Source of the DNA: Roseomonas sp. HF4
Lineage (GTDB): Bacteria > Pseudomonadota > Alphaproteobacteria > Acetobacterales > Acetobacteraceae
Reading direction: 5' to 3'
NCBI RefSeq assembly: GCF_005222755.1
Contig: NZ_STGD01000014.1
Span: 62,001 to 126,000, forward strand
Length of the DNA stretch: 64,000 bases
This document shows, piece after piece, positions 36,124-44,688 of the stretch. The position numbers and the translations under genes are program-made. The notes below the pieces were generated by a model, which did no database searches, was not told where the DNA came from, and worked only from the letters and a program-made list of their open reading frames with translations. Every line of letters starts with the position of its first letter. The stretch's first letter is position 1.

Positions 36124-36846
36124 TCAGTACATGTGCTGCCCGCCGTTGATCGACAGTGTCGACCCCGTGATGAAGTCCGCGTCGTCCGCCGTGAGGAACA
36201 CGACGCCGCGCGCGATGTCGTAGGCCGTGCCGAGCCGGCCGCGCGGAATGCGCGCGATGATCTTCTCGAGCACGTCGGGCGGCACGGCGCGCACCATTTC
36301 GGTGTCGACGTAACCGGGCGCGATCGCGTTGACGGTGATCTGCGTGCGGGCGCCTTCCTGCGCCAGCGCCTTGGTGAAGCCGTGGATGCCGGACTTGGCG
36401 GCGGCGTAGTTTACCTGGCCGTACTGCCCGGCCTGGCCATTGATCGAGCCGATGTTGACGATGCGGCCGAACTTGCGCGCCGTCATGCCGTCCCAGACCA
36501 ACTTGCACATGTTGTAGCAGGAACCGAGGTTCGTATCGATCACCGCGTCCCACATCTCGCGCGACATGCGCTTCATGGTCGCGTCGCGCGTGATGCCTGC
36601 GTTGTTCACCAGCACCTCGACCGCGCCGACCTCCGACTCGATCCGCTTGATGGCGGCGGCGCAGGATTCATAGTCGGCGACATCGAACTTGTAGCAGGGG
36701 ATTCCGGTGCGCTTCGTGAAGGCCTCTGCCGCCTGGTCGTTGCCGGCATAGGAGGCGACGACCGTTCGCCCGGCCGCTTGCAGCGCCTCGCTGATCGCGG
36801 CGCCGATCCCCCGCTGGCCTCCGGTGACGAGTGCGACGCGAGCCAT
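36124..36846 (-). CDS. phaB: Acetoacetyl-CoA reductase
   Basis: 240-residue NADPH-dependent SDR that reduces acetoacetyl-CoA to (R)-3-hydroxybutyryl-CoA for polyhydroxybutyrate synthesis. GGQRGIG (residues 9-15) binds the cofactor, NNAG is at 81-84, and the catalytic triad is S134, Y147 and K151 in the segment GSINGQAGQYGQVNYAAAKSG-like. GYVDTEMV and the C-terminal SINGGQHMY are PhaB features. AGGGAGAGAAG precedes ATG 36846. phaA and phaC are not in the window. It is separated from a Bug receptor by 135 nt. Confidence 0.92.
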   Translation of the reverse strand: MARVALVTGGQRGIGAAISEALQAAGRTVVASYAGNDQAAEAFTKRTGIPCYKFDVADYESCAAAIKRIESEVGAVEVLVNNAGITRDATMKRMSREMWDAVIDTNLGSCYNMCKLVWDGMTARKFGRIVNIGSINGQAGQYGQVNYAAAKSGIHGFTKALAQEGARTQITVNAIAPGYVDTEMVRAVPPDVLEKIIARIPRGRLGTAYDIARGVVFLTADDADFITGSTLSINGGQHMY

Positions 36847-36981
36847 GGCTTCTCTCCCTGTTCGTATGGCGGGACCTGCGCTTCATCGGCCTGCGAGGCG
36901 GCGCGGTCCTTGACGACGATCAAAACCCGCCTGCGCGACGCGCGCCAGGGGGGAATGCATACGGTGCCGTCGTAGGCGCGC

Positions 36982-37944
36982 TCAGCCCGGGGTCGCGCCC
37001 GAAGCCCGCACCACCGGCGCCCAGGCGGCGATCTCCGCGCGCACGAAGGCCTGCGCGTCATCGAGAAAGAGCCTGCCGGGCAGCGTCGCGGTCTCGGCGT
37101 AGCGGCGCGCCACCTGCGGCGCGGCCATCGCGTCCCGGATCGCGGCCGCCAGGCGTTCCTGCAGGGCGCGGGGCGTGCCCGCCGGCGCCGCGATCCCGGC
37201 CCAGCCATCGGCAATGATGTCGGGGAAGCCGCTCTCGACGAAGGTCGGGATATCGGGGAAATCCGCGATGCGCTCGCGCGTGGTGAAGGCGAGCGCGCGC
37301 AGCGTGCCGGCGCGGATATGCGTGGACGCCGCCGTGAGGCTGTCCATCACCGAGGGCACGACCCCCGCGATCGCATCGGTGGCCGCCTGCGCGCCGCCGC
37401 GATAGGGGATGTGCTGCAACTCGAACCCCGCCACCTGCGCGAGCCTGAGGCCGACGAGATGCGGCACCGAACCGATGCCGCTGGTGGCATAGGGAATTCC
37501 GTTCGGCCGCTTCGCCGCGGCGATGAAGTCCGCCAGCGTGCGCAGTGGCGTCTGGGGGTTCGCCAGCAGCAGGTACGGCGTGCCAAGGATGGTCGCGATG
37601 TGCGCGAAGTCGCGGTCCGCGTCCCACTGGATCCGGTCGCGGTAGAGCGTGTTGCCGACCGCCATGCCCGAGATGGTGGAGATCAGCAGCGTCGTCCCGT
37701 CGGGTGCCGCGCGTGCGACGAGCCCGGTGCCGAGCGTCGCCCCGGCGCCCGGCCGGTTCTCGACGATCACGGTGGTTCCGAGCCGCCGGCCCATCTCGTC
37801 CGCGATCAGGCGCGCGATGATGTCGGTGGTGCCGCCGGTGGCGAAGGGCACGATCAGTCGCACCGGCCCGGGATAGGGCTGCTGCGCGATCGCCGGCGCG
37901 GCAATCAAGGCGGGCAGGGCAAGGAGGCGGCGGCGGGCGATCAT
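36982..37944 (-). CDS. Tripartite tricarboxylate transporter (Bug family) substrate-binding protein
   Basis: 320-residue periplasmic receptor. The signal peptide is MIARRRLLALPALIAAPAIA with cleavage near AQQ. VRLIVPFATGGTTDIIARLIADEM and VIVENRPGAGATLGTGLVA are the Bug ligand-binding loops, and IPYRGGAQAATDAIAG follows. It is a second orphan receptor, distinct from the copy at 32004, with no membrane subunits nearby. I choose ATG 37944, immediately before the signal; an upstream ATG at 37974 adds ten residues. The ligand is unknown. Confidence 0.88.
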   Translation of the reverse strand: MIARRRLLALPALIAAPAIAQQPYPGPVRLIVPFATGGTTDIIARLIADEMGRRLGTTVIVENRPGAGATLGTGLVARAAPDGTTLLISTISGMAVGNTLYRDRIQWDADRDFAHIATILGTPYLLLANPQTPLRTLADFIAAAKRPNGIPYATSGIGSVPHLVGLRLAQVAGFELQHIPYRGGAQAATDAIAGVVPSVMDSLTAASTHIRAGTLRALAFTTRERIADFPDIPTFVESGFPDIIADGWAGIAAPAGTPRALQERLAAAIRDAMAAPQVARRYAETATLPGRLFLDDAQAFVRAEIAAWAPVVRASGATPG

Positions 37945-38067
37945 CGGTCGGGCTCCGGCGGCAGGGTCCGACACCCGTCTATCCTGCCGCCGCCCGCTCG
38001 GGAACGCCCTTCGTGCACGCCCCTGGTCCGGGGCTGTGCCCGGGGCCTGCCGCCCCGGGCGCTCAGG

Positions 38068-38736
38068 TCACCGGCCGCGGCGCGACGTGGCGACGGTGGC
38101 CGCCGCCTTCTGGCGGTCGAGCGCCGCGAGGTCGGCCGCGAGGTAGCCCCGCAGCGTCTCGGCCGTGTCGATCGTCGCCTCGGAGGACCGCTCGGCGCGC
38201 CCGATGTGGAGCGCCCAGTCGGCACGCACCGTCTGGGCGCGGCCGGCGAACCAGGCATCCCGCGCCTCGGCCGAGGAGAAGGAGGCCGGCGGCAGGGCGA
38301 CCGTCACGTCGTAGAAGCGACGCACTCGGCCGGTCTCGCGGTCGATCCGGTGGTTGACCGCCCCGACCGGGCCGGTCGGCTGGTGATGCTGCACGCCGAA
38401 GTCGCGCAGCGGGCGCAGCGTCGCGGTCGTCTCGAGGCGGCCGGGCGCCGCGCAGCGCACCTCGGCCGGGCTGTTGCCGCGGGCGAGGGTGACGTTGGCC
38501 GGCGTAGCTGCGATCTCTGCCACCTGGGCGCCTTCGCGCGTGACGACGCAGCGCGCGCCGGCCGGCTCGGAGGCGACGACGATGGTGCCGTTCCAGGCTT
38601 CTGGACGCTGCGCGCCGTCGAGCGCGCGGTTGTCGAACTGGATGTGGGCCGTGCCGCAGCCGGCCAGGAGGAGCAGCCCGACAAGGGCGGGAGCCGCCGA
38701 CGGGATGCGTGCCTGAGCGAGGATGTTGAAAGCCAT
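38068..38736 (-). CDS. Predicted lipoprotein with a PEGA-like domain
   Basis: 222 residues. LVGLLLLAGC (Cys at 27) is a lipobox, so it is probably a lipid-anchored envelope protein. IVVASEPAGARCVVTREGAQVAEI and VTLARGNSPAEVRCAAPGR resemble a PEGA carbohydrate-binding-like beta domain of residues 50-100; this match is weak. The remainder has no recognised domain. The function is unknown. It is followed downstream by a Bug receptor on the same strand, about 120 nt away. Confidence 0.65.
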   Translation of the reverse strand: MAFNILAQARIPSAAPALVGLLLLAGCGTAHIQFDNRALDGAQRPEAWNGTIVVASEPAGARCVVTREGAQVAEIAATPANVTLARGNSPAEVRCAAPGRLETTATLRPLRDFGVQHHQPTGPVGAVNHRIDRETGRVRRFYDVTVALPPASFSSAEARDAWFAGRAQTVRADWALHIGRAERSSEATIDTAETLRGYLAADLAALDRQKAAATVATSRRGR

Positions 38737-39115
38737 GGAGGAGGTTTCCCTACGCGATAAGCCGTTCGTTCAGGCAGAGCGCCTCAACACAAAAATTGAA
38801 AATAAACTAACTTTTAAGATTTTCTAGATGAAACTTTGTCCCGGCGTCACTTTTTTCCGGGCCTCTGGGCCTCTGGGCCTCTGGGCCTCTGGGCCTCTGG
38901 GCCTCTGGGCCTCCAGCGTCCACGGCCGTTTCGTCCGCGGCCGTCGCGTAGGGGACGAGCCCGGCGGTACGGAACGTTCCGCTCCGCGAGGGCCGGGTGC
39001 GACCTCGCGCTGCGCGCCCCGGGCAAGTTCTCTAAAGGAGGCGGTATTCTATGGCCTGCCATAGCCGGACGTCGCGGCCGTGACCCGCGACGCGCCCCGC
39101 TCCGAGGCCACAGCC
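38737..39115. other. Gene-free AT-rich gap with tandem repeat and short coding candidates
   Basis: This 379-nt gap between the lipoprotein and uppP has an AT-rich start (38785-38850), unlike its surroundings, then the 8-bp tandem repeat. A reading frame opens with ATG 38828 and runs through the repeat to 39064, but its peptide is low complexity. Near the end, AAAGGAGG precedes ATG 39051, which opens a 10-codon frame to 39083. No convincing gene is present. Confidence 0.6.
38859..38914. repeat. 8-bp tandem repeat, GGGCCTCT
   Basis: Six perfect copies of GGGCCTCT (38859-38906) followed by one copy with a final T to C change. The unit is not a multiple of 3, so a change of copy number would shift any reading frame that crosses it. 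It is preceded by a TTTTTTCC run at 38851. Confidence 0.92.
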
Positions 39116-39919
39116 TCAGCGGAGCGACAGCACCGCCAGCATCACCACGCCGAGCGCGATCCGGTACCAGCCGAAGGGCGTGAAGCCGATGCGCCCGATC
39201 ACCGCAAGCACGGCGCGCACCGTGAAGAACGCCACGACGAACGCGGCCACGAAGCCGACGCCGATCTGCCCGAAGGCCGAGACGTCGATCTCGGCGCGCG
39301 CCTTCCAGAGCGAATAGACGGTCGCGGCAGTCATCGTCGGGATCGCGAGGACGAAGGAGAATTCCGCCGCGGTCTTGCGGTCCACCCCGATCAGCAGCGC
39401 GCTGATGATCGTGGCGCCCGAACGCGACGTGCCCGGGATCATCGCCAGCGCCTGCCCGCAGCCGATCAGCAGGGCCGCGAGCGGGCCGATCTCGGGTACG
39501 GACCGGATGGTGGGCTCCGGGCGCGCGCGCTCGATCCAGATGATGACCACGCCGCCGAGAATGAGGGCGACGCAGACCACCCAGGGGCTGAACAGCAACC
39601 CGGTGATGGTGCCGTGCAGGGTGGCACCGATCACCGCGGCCGGCAGGAAGGCGAGAACCAGGTTCACCACGTAGAACCGCTGCAGCCCCGGCCGCCACAT
39701 GTGCAACAGCAGGTCGAGGATCAGGTGCCGGTAGATCACCACGACGGCCAGGATCGCGCCCAGCTGGATCGAGATCTCGAAGGTCTTGCCCGGCGGGCCG
39801 CGGAAGCCGATCAGCTCGCCGAGCAGGATCAGGTGGCCGGTCGAGGAGATCGGCAGGAACTCGGTGAGCCCCTCCACGAGTCCCATGAGAAGGGCGGCGA
39901 ACAGGGAACCGAAATCCAT
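39116..39919 (-). CDS. uppP: Undecaprenyl-diphosphate phosphatase UppP
   Basis: 267-residue integral membrane phosphatase that recycles the C55 lipid carrier for peptidoglycan synthesis; overproduction gives bacitracin resistance. GLTEFLPISSTGHLILLGELIGF holds the first active-site region (Glu and Ser near residues 17-27) and PGTSRSGATI the second (Arg near 170). About 8 helices are predicted. ATG 39919 gives the family N-terminus MDFGSLF. Confidence 0.94.
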   Translation of the reverse strand: MDFGSLFAALLMGLVEGLTEFLPISSTGHLILLGELIGFRGPPGKTFEISIQLGAILAVVVIYRHLILDLLLHMWRPGLQRFYVVNLVLAFLPAAVIGATLHGTITGLLFSPWVVCVALILGGVVIIWIERARPEPTIRSVPEIGPLAALLIGCGQALAMIPGTSRSGATIISALLIGVDRKTAAEFSFVLAIPTMTAATVYSLWKARAEIDVSAFGQIGVGFVAAFVVAFFTVRAVLAVIGRIGFTPFGWYRIALGVVMLAVLSLR

Positions 39920-40145
39920 GGGGCATCCGACTCGACAGGTGTCGGCAGGGTAGTCGCAGCGTCTCGTGGCGGGAATCGGGCGCCCCGAACCGCGCCGACA
40001 GGCCCTGGTGCACCGAGGGGCCGTCGGGGAAGCGACCGCGGACCCTCCGCGATGGACGCCTGCGGCCGGGCCCCGGGCAGGGAGAGTGCGGCCCGAGGCT
40101 CACGCGTCGGGCCGCGGGCTCCTTGTGCCTCGGGTCAGGACCGGC

Positions 40146-41231
40146 TCATCGCTGCGCCGCGGCGGGGAAGGCGAAGTTGTCGAAGGAATTCTCCGCCACC
40201 CGGAACCACTGGTAGGATTCGTTCCGGTAGGGCTGGTAGCTCTCCCAGATCTTCTTGAACCGGGCGTTGCGGCCCGAAGTTTCGTCGTAGACCTCGTGCG
40301 CGGCGCGCCAGGCCGCCTGCATGACGTCGCGCGGCCAGAAGCGCAGCTGCGCGCCGGCGGCGACCAGGCGGCGCAGCGCCAGCGGGTTCAGATGGTCGTA
40401 GCGCGCCAGCATCTCCATGTCCGCCTCGCCGCAGGCCACCTCGATCGCGTGCTTGTAGGCGTCGGGCAGCGCGGCGAAGGCGGCGCGGTTCGCCATGAAG
40501 TGCAGCCGCGCGCCCGGCTCCCAGAAGCCCGGCGCGTAGTAGAAGCGGGCAACGCGCACGAAGCCGAGCTTCTCGTCGTCATGCGGGCCCACGAACTCGA
40601 CGGCGTCGAGCGTGCCGCGCTCGAGCGAGGGGTAGATGTCGGCCGCGGCAACCTGCGTCGGTGCGGCGCCCAGGCGCTGGAACACCTGCCCCGCGAAGCC
40701 CGCGATGCGGAACTTCAGGCCGTTCAGGGCCGCAAGGTCGCGCACCTCGTTGCGGAACCAGCCACCCATCTGCGCGCCGGTGTCGCCGGCGGGGAAGGAG
40801 GTGATGTTGTATTCGCCCATCAACTCGGCGTTCAGCTCGCGCCCGCCGCCGTGCCGGAACCACGCATTGTACATGCGGTTGTTCAGGCCAAAGGGCAGGG
40901 CCGTGAAGAAGGCGAAGCCCGGCTCCTTGCCCACGTAGTAGTAGGGCGCGGTGTGCGCGCATTCGACGGAGCCCGACTGCACCGCGTCGAGCGCCGCCAG
41001 CGGCGGCGCGATCTCGCCGCCCGGGAAGGCGGTGATGCGGAACTTGCCGTCGGTGATCTGGCCGACGCGGCGGCAGATGCTCTCCGCCGTGCCGAACAGC
41101 ACGTCGAGGTTGCGCGGGAAGGACGAGGTGAGGCGCCAGCGCACCTCCGGCATCGTCTGCGCCAGGGCGGGCGCGGCCAGGGCGACGGGCGCGGCGGCGG
41201 CCGCGGCCCCCATCAGTGCACGGCGGTTCAT
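40146..41231 (-). CDS. TRAP transporter substrate-binding protein, orphan
   Basis: 361-residue periplasmic DctP-type receptor. The signal peptide MNRRALMGAAAAAAPVALAAPALAQ may use the Tat route (NRRALMG). WRLTSSFPRNLDVLFGTAESICRRV and RITAFPGGEIAPPLAALDAVQSG, plus the ligand-binding Arg in LKFRIAG, are family features. It resembles the dctP at 48572 in outline but has no dctQM beside it, so it is orphan here; it could share the permease at 49657-51776 (inference). It sits next to an MFS gene, 68 nt away on the same strand. Confidence 0.87.
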   Translation of the reverse strand: MNRRALMGAAAAAAPVALAAPALAQTMPEVRWRLTSSFPRNLDVLFGTAESICRRVGQITDGKFRITAFPGGEIAPPLAALDAVQSGSVECAHTAPYYYVGKEPGFAFFTALPFGLNNRMYNAWFRHGGGRELNAELMGEYNITSFPAGDTGAQMGGWFRNEVRDLAALNGLKFRIAGFAGQVFQRLGAAPTQVAAADIYPSLERGTLDAVEFVGPHDDEKLGFVRVARFYYAPGFWEPGARLHFMANRAAFAALPDAYKHAIEVACGEADMEMLARYDHLNPLALRRLVAAGAQLRFWPRDVMQAAWRAAHEVYDETSGRNARFKKIWESYQPYRNESYQWFRVAENSFDNFAFPAAAQR

Positions 41232-41299
41232 GCGTGGGTTTCCTCCGGGAACGCAATCCAGCCACCGGACATAGGCGAAACGCGCTGCGCGGGGAAGGA

Positions 41300-42529
41300 T
41301 CACGCGGGCGCCGGGCGGGGCGGACGTGCCTCTGTCGCGGGCGGGCCGCGGCCGCGCAGCGCATAGGCCATCTGCACGGCGCCCGCGAACAGCCCCATGC
41401 CGACGCCGAGTTGCCAGGCCAGCACGTAGTCCCCGTTCAGGTCGAACAGCACCCCGCCCCCGAAGGCGCCGAGGAAGGAGCCGAGCTGGTGCGACATGAA
41501 GGCGATGCCCTGGATCATCGCCTGGAAGCGCAGCCCGAACATCTCGGCCACCAGCCCCGCCACCAGCGGCGCCACGCCGAGCCAGAGGAACCCCATGACG
41601 GCGGCGAAGACCAGCGTCGATGCCTCCGAGGGCGGCCACGCGAAATAGAGGCCGAGCACCAGCGACCGCACCAAGTAGATGCCGCCCAGCAGCGCCGCCT
41701 TGTTCCACCGCCCGCCCGCCCAGCCGAAGAACAGCGAGCCCAGCACGTTGAACCCGCCGATCAGCCCGAGCGCCTTGGCCGAGAGCATCGGGTCCTGCCC
41801 GCAGAGCGCGAGGTAGGACGGCAGGTGCGTCGTCAGGAATACGAGCTGCAGGCCGCAGACGAAATACGCCCCGGCCATCACGAGGAAGGGGGCATGCGTC
41901 ATCGCCCGCGCCAGCGCCACCCCCATGCGCGGGCTCTCGCCGGTGGCGAGGGGCGGCACCGGGATGCGGTCGACGCGCCCGGCGATCCAGGCCGCGGGCA
42001 CCATGGCGAGGCCCAGCACCAGGAACCCCAGGACGCCCGCGCGCCAGCCCCAGCCTTCCGCCAGCAGCTGGCCGATCGGCGCGGCGATCAGCGCCCCCAC
42101 CGACCCCGCCGCCGAAACCACGCCGAGGGCCGTCGAACGCAGCGCCGCCGGCACCGGCCGCGACGCCACGGACAGGGCCATGCCGGTGGCGGTGCAGGCG
42201 AGTGCCAGGCCGATCAGCAGCCCGGCGCCCAGCATCAGGGCCAGCGCCCCCTGCGCCGCGGCCATGAGGCCGAGCCCGGCGAGGTATGCGAGCACGCCCG
42301 CCACCAGCACCGGGCGGAACCCCCAGCGCGCGGCGGCCGCGCCCGCGAAGGGCTGCAGGATGCCCCAGGCCAGGTTCTGCACCGCGATCGCCAGGGTGAA
42401 CTCGGCGACGGCGATGCCGAGGTCCTGGGTCGCCGGCGCCATGAAGAGGCCGAGGCTCTGCCGCAACCCCATCGCGAGCGAGAGCATCACGGAGACGCCG
42501 ATCAGGATCGGCAGGGCGGGGCCACGCAT
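41300..42529 (-). CDS. MFS transporter
   Basis: 409-residue inner-membrane protein with about 12 helices. GLRQSLGLFMAPATQDLGIAVAEFTLAIAVQNLAWG is the typical opening of the oxalate:formate-antiporter-like or YbfB-like MFS branch, and AARWGFRPVLVAG is the motif-A region. The substrate is unknown. It is followed downstream by the orphan TRAP receptor and preceded by a LysR gene on the same strand, which suggests that the LysR gene could regulate both the minus-strand transporters and the divergent sulfatase genes. Confidence 0.85.
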   Translation of the reverse strand: MRGPALPILIGVSVMLSLAMGLRQSLGLFMAPATQDLGIAVAEFTLAIAVQNLAWGILQPFAGAAAARWGFRPVLVAGVLAYLAGLGLMAAAQGALALMLGAGLLIGLALACTATGMALSVASRPVPAALRSTALGVVSAAGSVGALIAAPIGQLLAEGWGWRAGVLGFLVLGLAMVPAAWIAGRVDRIPVPPLATGESPRMGVALARAMTHAPFLVMAGAYFVCGLQLVFLTTHLPSYLALCGQDPMLSAKALGLIGGFNVLGSLFFGWAGGRWNKAALLGGIYLVRSLVLGLYFAWPPSEASTLVFAAVMGFLWLGVAPLVAGLVAEMFGLRFQAMIQGIAFMSHQLGSFLGAFGGGVLFDLNGDYVLAWQLGVGMGLFAGAVQMAYALRGRGPPATEARPPRPAPA

Positions 42530-42627
42530 CCTCTACCGTGGCGCGGCGGACCGCGCCGCGTCGAGCGGGATCGCCATGCGTGCGCCGCGGGCGGCCATGC
42601 GCGGCGACGCGCCCGCGCGTGGCGCCA

Positions 42628-43599
42628 TCAGGCGCAGTCCGTCGGCAGGCCTAGTTCGGCACACCACGCGATGGCGGCCTCCTCGGCTTCCCGGTCGGCC
42701 GTCCGCAGCAGGTCGAGGAAGGCCTGCTCGGCCTCCCCGATGGCGCGGCCGCGCGGGCGTATCACGCCGGGATGCACCGAGACCCAGGGGGCGCGCCAGG
42801 GCAGTGCAACGACCTCCCCGTGGCGCAGCGCGGCGGCGGCCACGGCGATCGTGACGGGCAGCACCGCGTCCGAATGCGGCGCGGCGCGGAGCGCGACGGT
42901 CGGGCTTTCGTGGATCAGCGCCGGAAAGGCGGCGTGAACGGCGCCATCGGCCCGCGCGGCACGGCGCGCCTCGGCGAACGGGGCCTGCACCTCGGACGGG
43001 ATGCGCCCGATCAGCACCATGGGGAAGGCCTGGATCTGGGCCAGGCCCAGGTTGCTCCGGCCGGCCAGAGGATGCCCGGGGCGCACCACGAACACGCCGG
43101 GCTGCGGACGCAGCCGCTCGACCTCGAACTCCGGCTCATCGCCGGCGCTCCGCAGGTCGAGCAGGCCGATCGGTGCCTCCCGGTCGAGCACCATGCGCGG
43201 CACCTCCGCCCAGTTCGCCGAGACGAGCCGGATGCGCACGCGCGGATAGAGCGCCAGCATGCGTGAGGCGGCCGTGAGGCAGATGGTCTCCGCCACGAAG
43301 TTGCCGGCCACGATGTTGAGGTCCCGCGTCTGGTCCCCGCGCGCCGCAGCGGCATGGCGGTGGAGGCGATCGATCCGGCCGAGGATGTCGGCGGCGTCGG
43401 CCAGCACGGCGCGTCCGAGATCGGTGACGATGGTGCCGCGCGCGCTCCGTTCGAACAGCGTGCCGCGCAGTCGGGCCTCGAGCGCCGAAAGCTGCCGTGT
43501 GAGCGCCGGTTGCGTGATGCCGAGCACGCGTGCCGCCCGCACGAGGCTCCCATGTTCGTGAACCGCCTGCACGAGGCGGAGGTCGCGTACCTCGAACAT
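42628..43599 (-). CDS. LysR family transcriptional regulator
   Basis: 323 residues. The N-terminal winged helix-turn-helix covers about residues 3-62 (LRLVQAVHEHGSLVRAARVLGITQPALTRQLSALEARL), followed by a periplasmic-binding-protein-like effector domain. It starts 102 nt from the formylglycine-generating-enzyme gene on the other strand, the usual arrangement for a LysR regulator and its target, so control of the sulfatase genes is plausible. The effector is unknown. Confidence 0.9.
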   Translation of the reverse strand: MFEVRDLRLVQAVHEHGSLVRAARVLGITQPALTRQLSALEARLRGTLFERSARGTIVTDLGRAVLADAADILGRIDRLHRHAAAARGDQTRDLNIVAGNFVAETICLTAASRMLALYPRVRIRLVSANWAEVPRMVLDREAPIGLLDLRSAGDEPEFEVERLRPQPGVFVVRPGHPLAGRSNLGLAQIQAFPMVLIGRIPSEVQAPFAEARRAARADGAVHAAFPALIHESPTVALRAAPHSDAVLPVTIAVAAAALRHGEVVALPWRAPWVSVHPGVIRPRGRAIGEAEQAFLDLLRTADREAEEAAIAWCAELGLPTDCA

Positions 43600-43701
43600 A
43601 TGCCTCCGCGGGCAAGCTCAACTTGTCGAGACGGCATTGGGCGCCGCCGTGTTCCCTGTGCAATCCATATTACGTGCCCGCGCCATCGCGGGCCAATCGC
43701 G

Positions 43702-44688
43702 ATGAAGGGTCCGTACCGAATGCGCGACGACCGCGCCTGTGCCGCCATGGCGCTCATCCCCGGCGGCACCTTCCTGATGGGGTCCGACCACCATTATCCG
43801 GAGGAAGCGCCGCAGCACCCGGTGAAGGTCGGGTCCTTCGAGATGGCGGCGACCACGGTCACGAACGCCGAGTTCGCGCAGTTCGTTGCGGAATCGGGAT
43901 ATGCCACGGTCGCCGAGCGGCCGCTCGACCCCGCGGCCTATCCGGGTGCCGATTCTGCGATGCTGGTGCCGGGCGCGCTGGTGTTCCGCATGACCGACGG
44001 CCCGGTCGATACGCGCGACATCTCGAACTGGTGGCATTGGACGCCCGGCGCCCATTGGCGGGCGCCCGAGGGGCCGGGCAGCGATGTCGCGGGGCGGGAG
44101 GACCATCCCGTCGTCCATGTCGCCTTCGAGGATGCCATGGCCTATGCGACCTGGGCCGGCGCCGACCTGCCGACCGAGGCCGAGTGGGAATTCGCCGCCC
44201 GCGGCGGCCTCGATGGCGCCGAATTCGCCTGGGGCGACGAGCTGACACCGGACAACAGGTTCCTCGCGAACACCTGGCAGGGACCGTTCCCTTGGCGCAA
44301 CTTCGCCGCCGACGGCTTCGAGCGCACATGCCCGGTCCGGTCCTACCTGCCGAACGGCTACGGGCTGTTCGAGATGTGCGGCAACGTCTGGGAATGGACC
44401 ACCGATTGGTGGGGCACCCGTCACCAGGCCGACCCGACCAAGCCATGCTGCGCGCCACAGAATCCGCGCGGCCCGGCGGTCGAGGGCTCCTTCGATCCCG
44501 CCCAACCCGCGATCCGCATTCCGCGCAAGGTGGTCAAGGGCGGGTCCTTCCTCTGCGCGCCTTCCTATTGCCGGCGCTACCGCCCCGCGGCGCGCCACGC
44601 GCAGATGGTGGACACCGGCATGAGCCACATCGGCTTCCGCTGCATCCGCCGCGACAAGACGACACCACAGGGAGAGAACGCATCATGA
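43702..44688 (+). CDS. Formylglycine-generating enzyme (SUMF1-type)
   Basis: 328 residues. It oxidises a Cys in a CxAxR or CxPxR motif of sulfatases to formylglycine, using copper and O2. The active-site cysteines are C285 and C290 in GGSFLCAPSYCRRYR, an excellent match to the GGS-x2-C-x3-YC-x-RYR consensus of true FGEs; many related SUMF1 proteins lack these. IPGGTFLMGSD, LPTEAEWEFAARGGLDG and CGNVWEWTTDWW are also typical. There is no signal peptide, so it acts in the cytosol before export. ATG 43702 is used; ATG 43720 is an alternative. Its stop overlaps the start of the neighbouring sulfatase as ATGA, which has a matching CTAGR site. Confidence 0.92.
   Translation: MKGPYRMRDDRACAAMALIPGGTFLMGSDHHYPEEAPQHPVKVGSFEMAATTVTNAEFAQFVAESGYATVAERPLDPAAYPGADSAMLVPGALVFRMTDGPVDTRDISNWWHWTPGAHWRAPEGPGSDVAGREDHPVVHVAFEDAMAYATWAGADLPTEAEWEFAARGGLDGAEFAWGDELTPDNRFLANTWQGPFPWRNFAADGFERTCPVRSYLPNGYGLFEMCGNVWEWTTDWWGTRHQADPTKPCCAPQNPRGPAVEGSFDPAQPAIRIPRKVVKGGSFLCAPSYCRRYRPAARHAQMVDTGMSHIGFRCIRRDKTTPQGENAS

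Noticed and set aside
38859..38914. CRISPR array
   Set aside because: The units are 8 bp with no spacers between them, so this is a simple tandem repeat.
38828..39064. 78-codon open frame across the 8-bp repeat
   Set aside because: The peptide is the repeat translated (SGPLGLWA units) plus Arg-rich low complexity, and no ribosome-binding site precedes ATG 38828.
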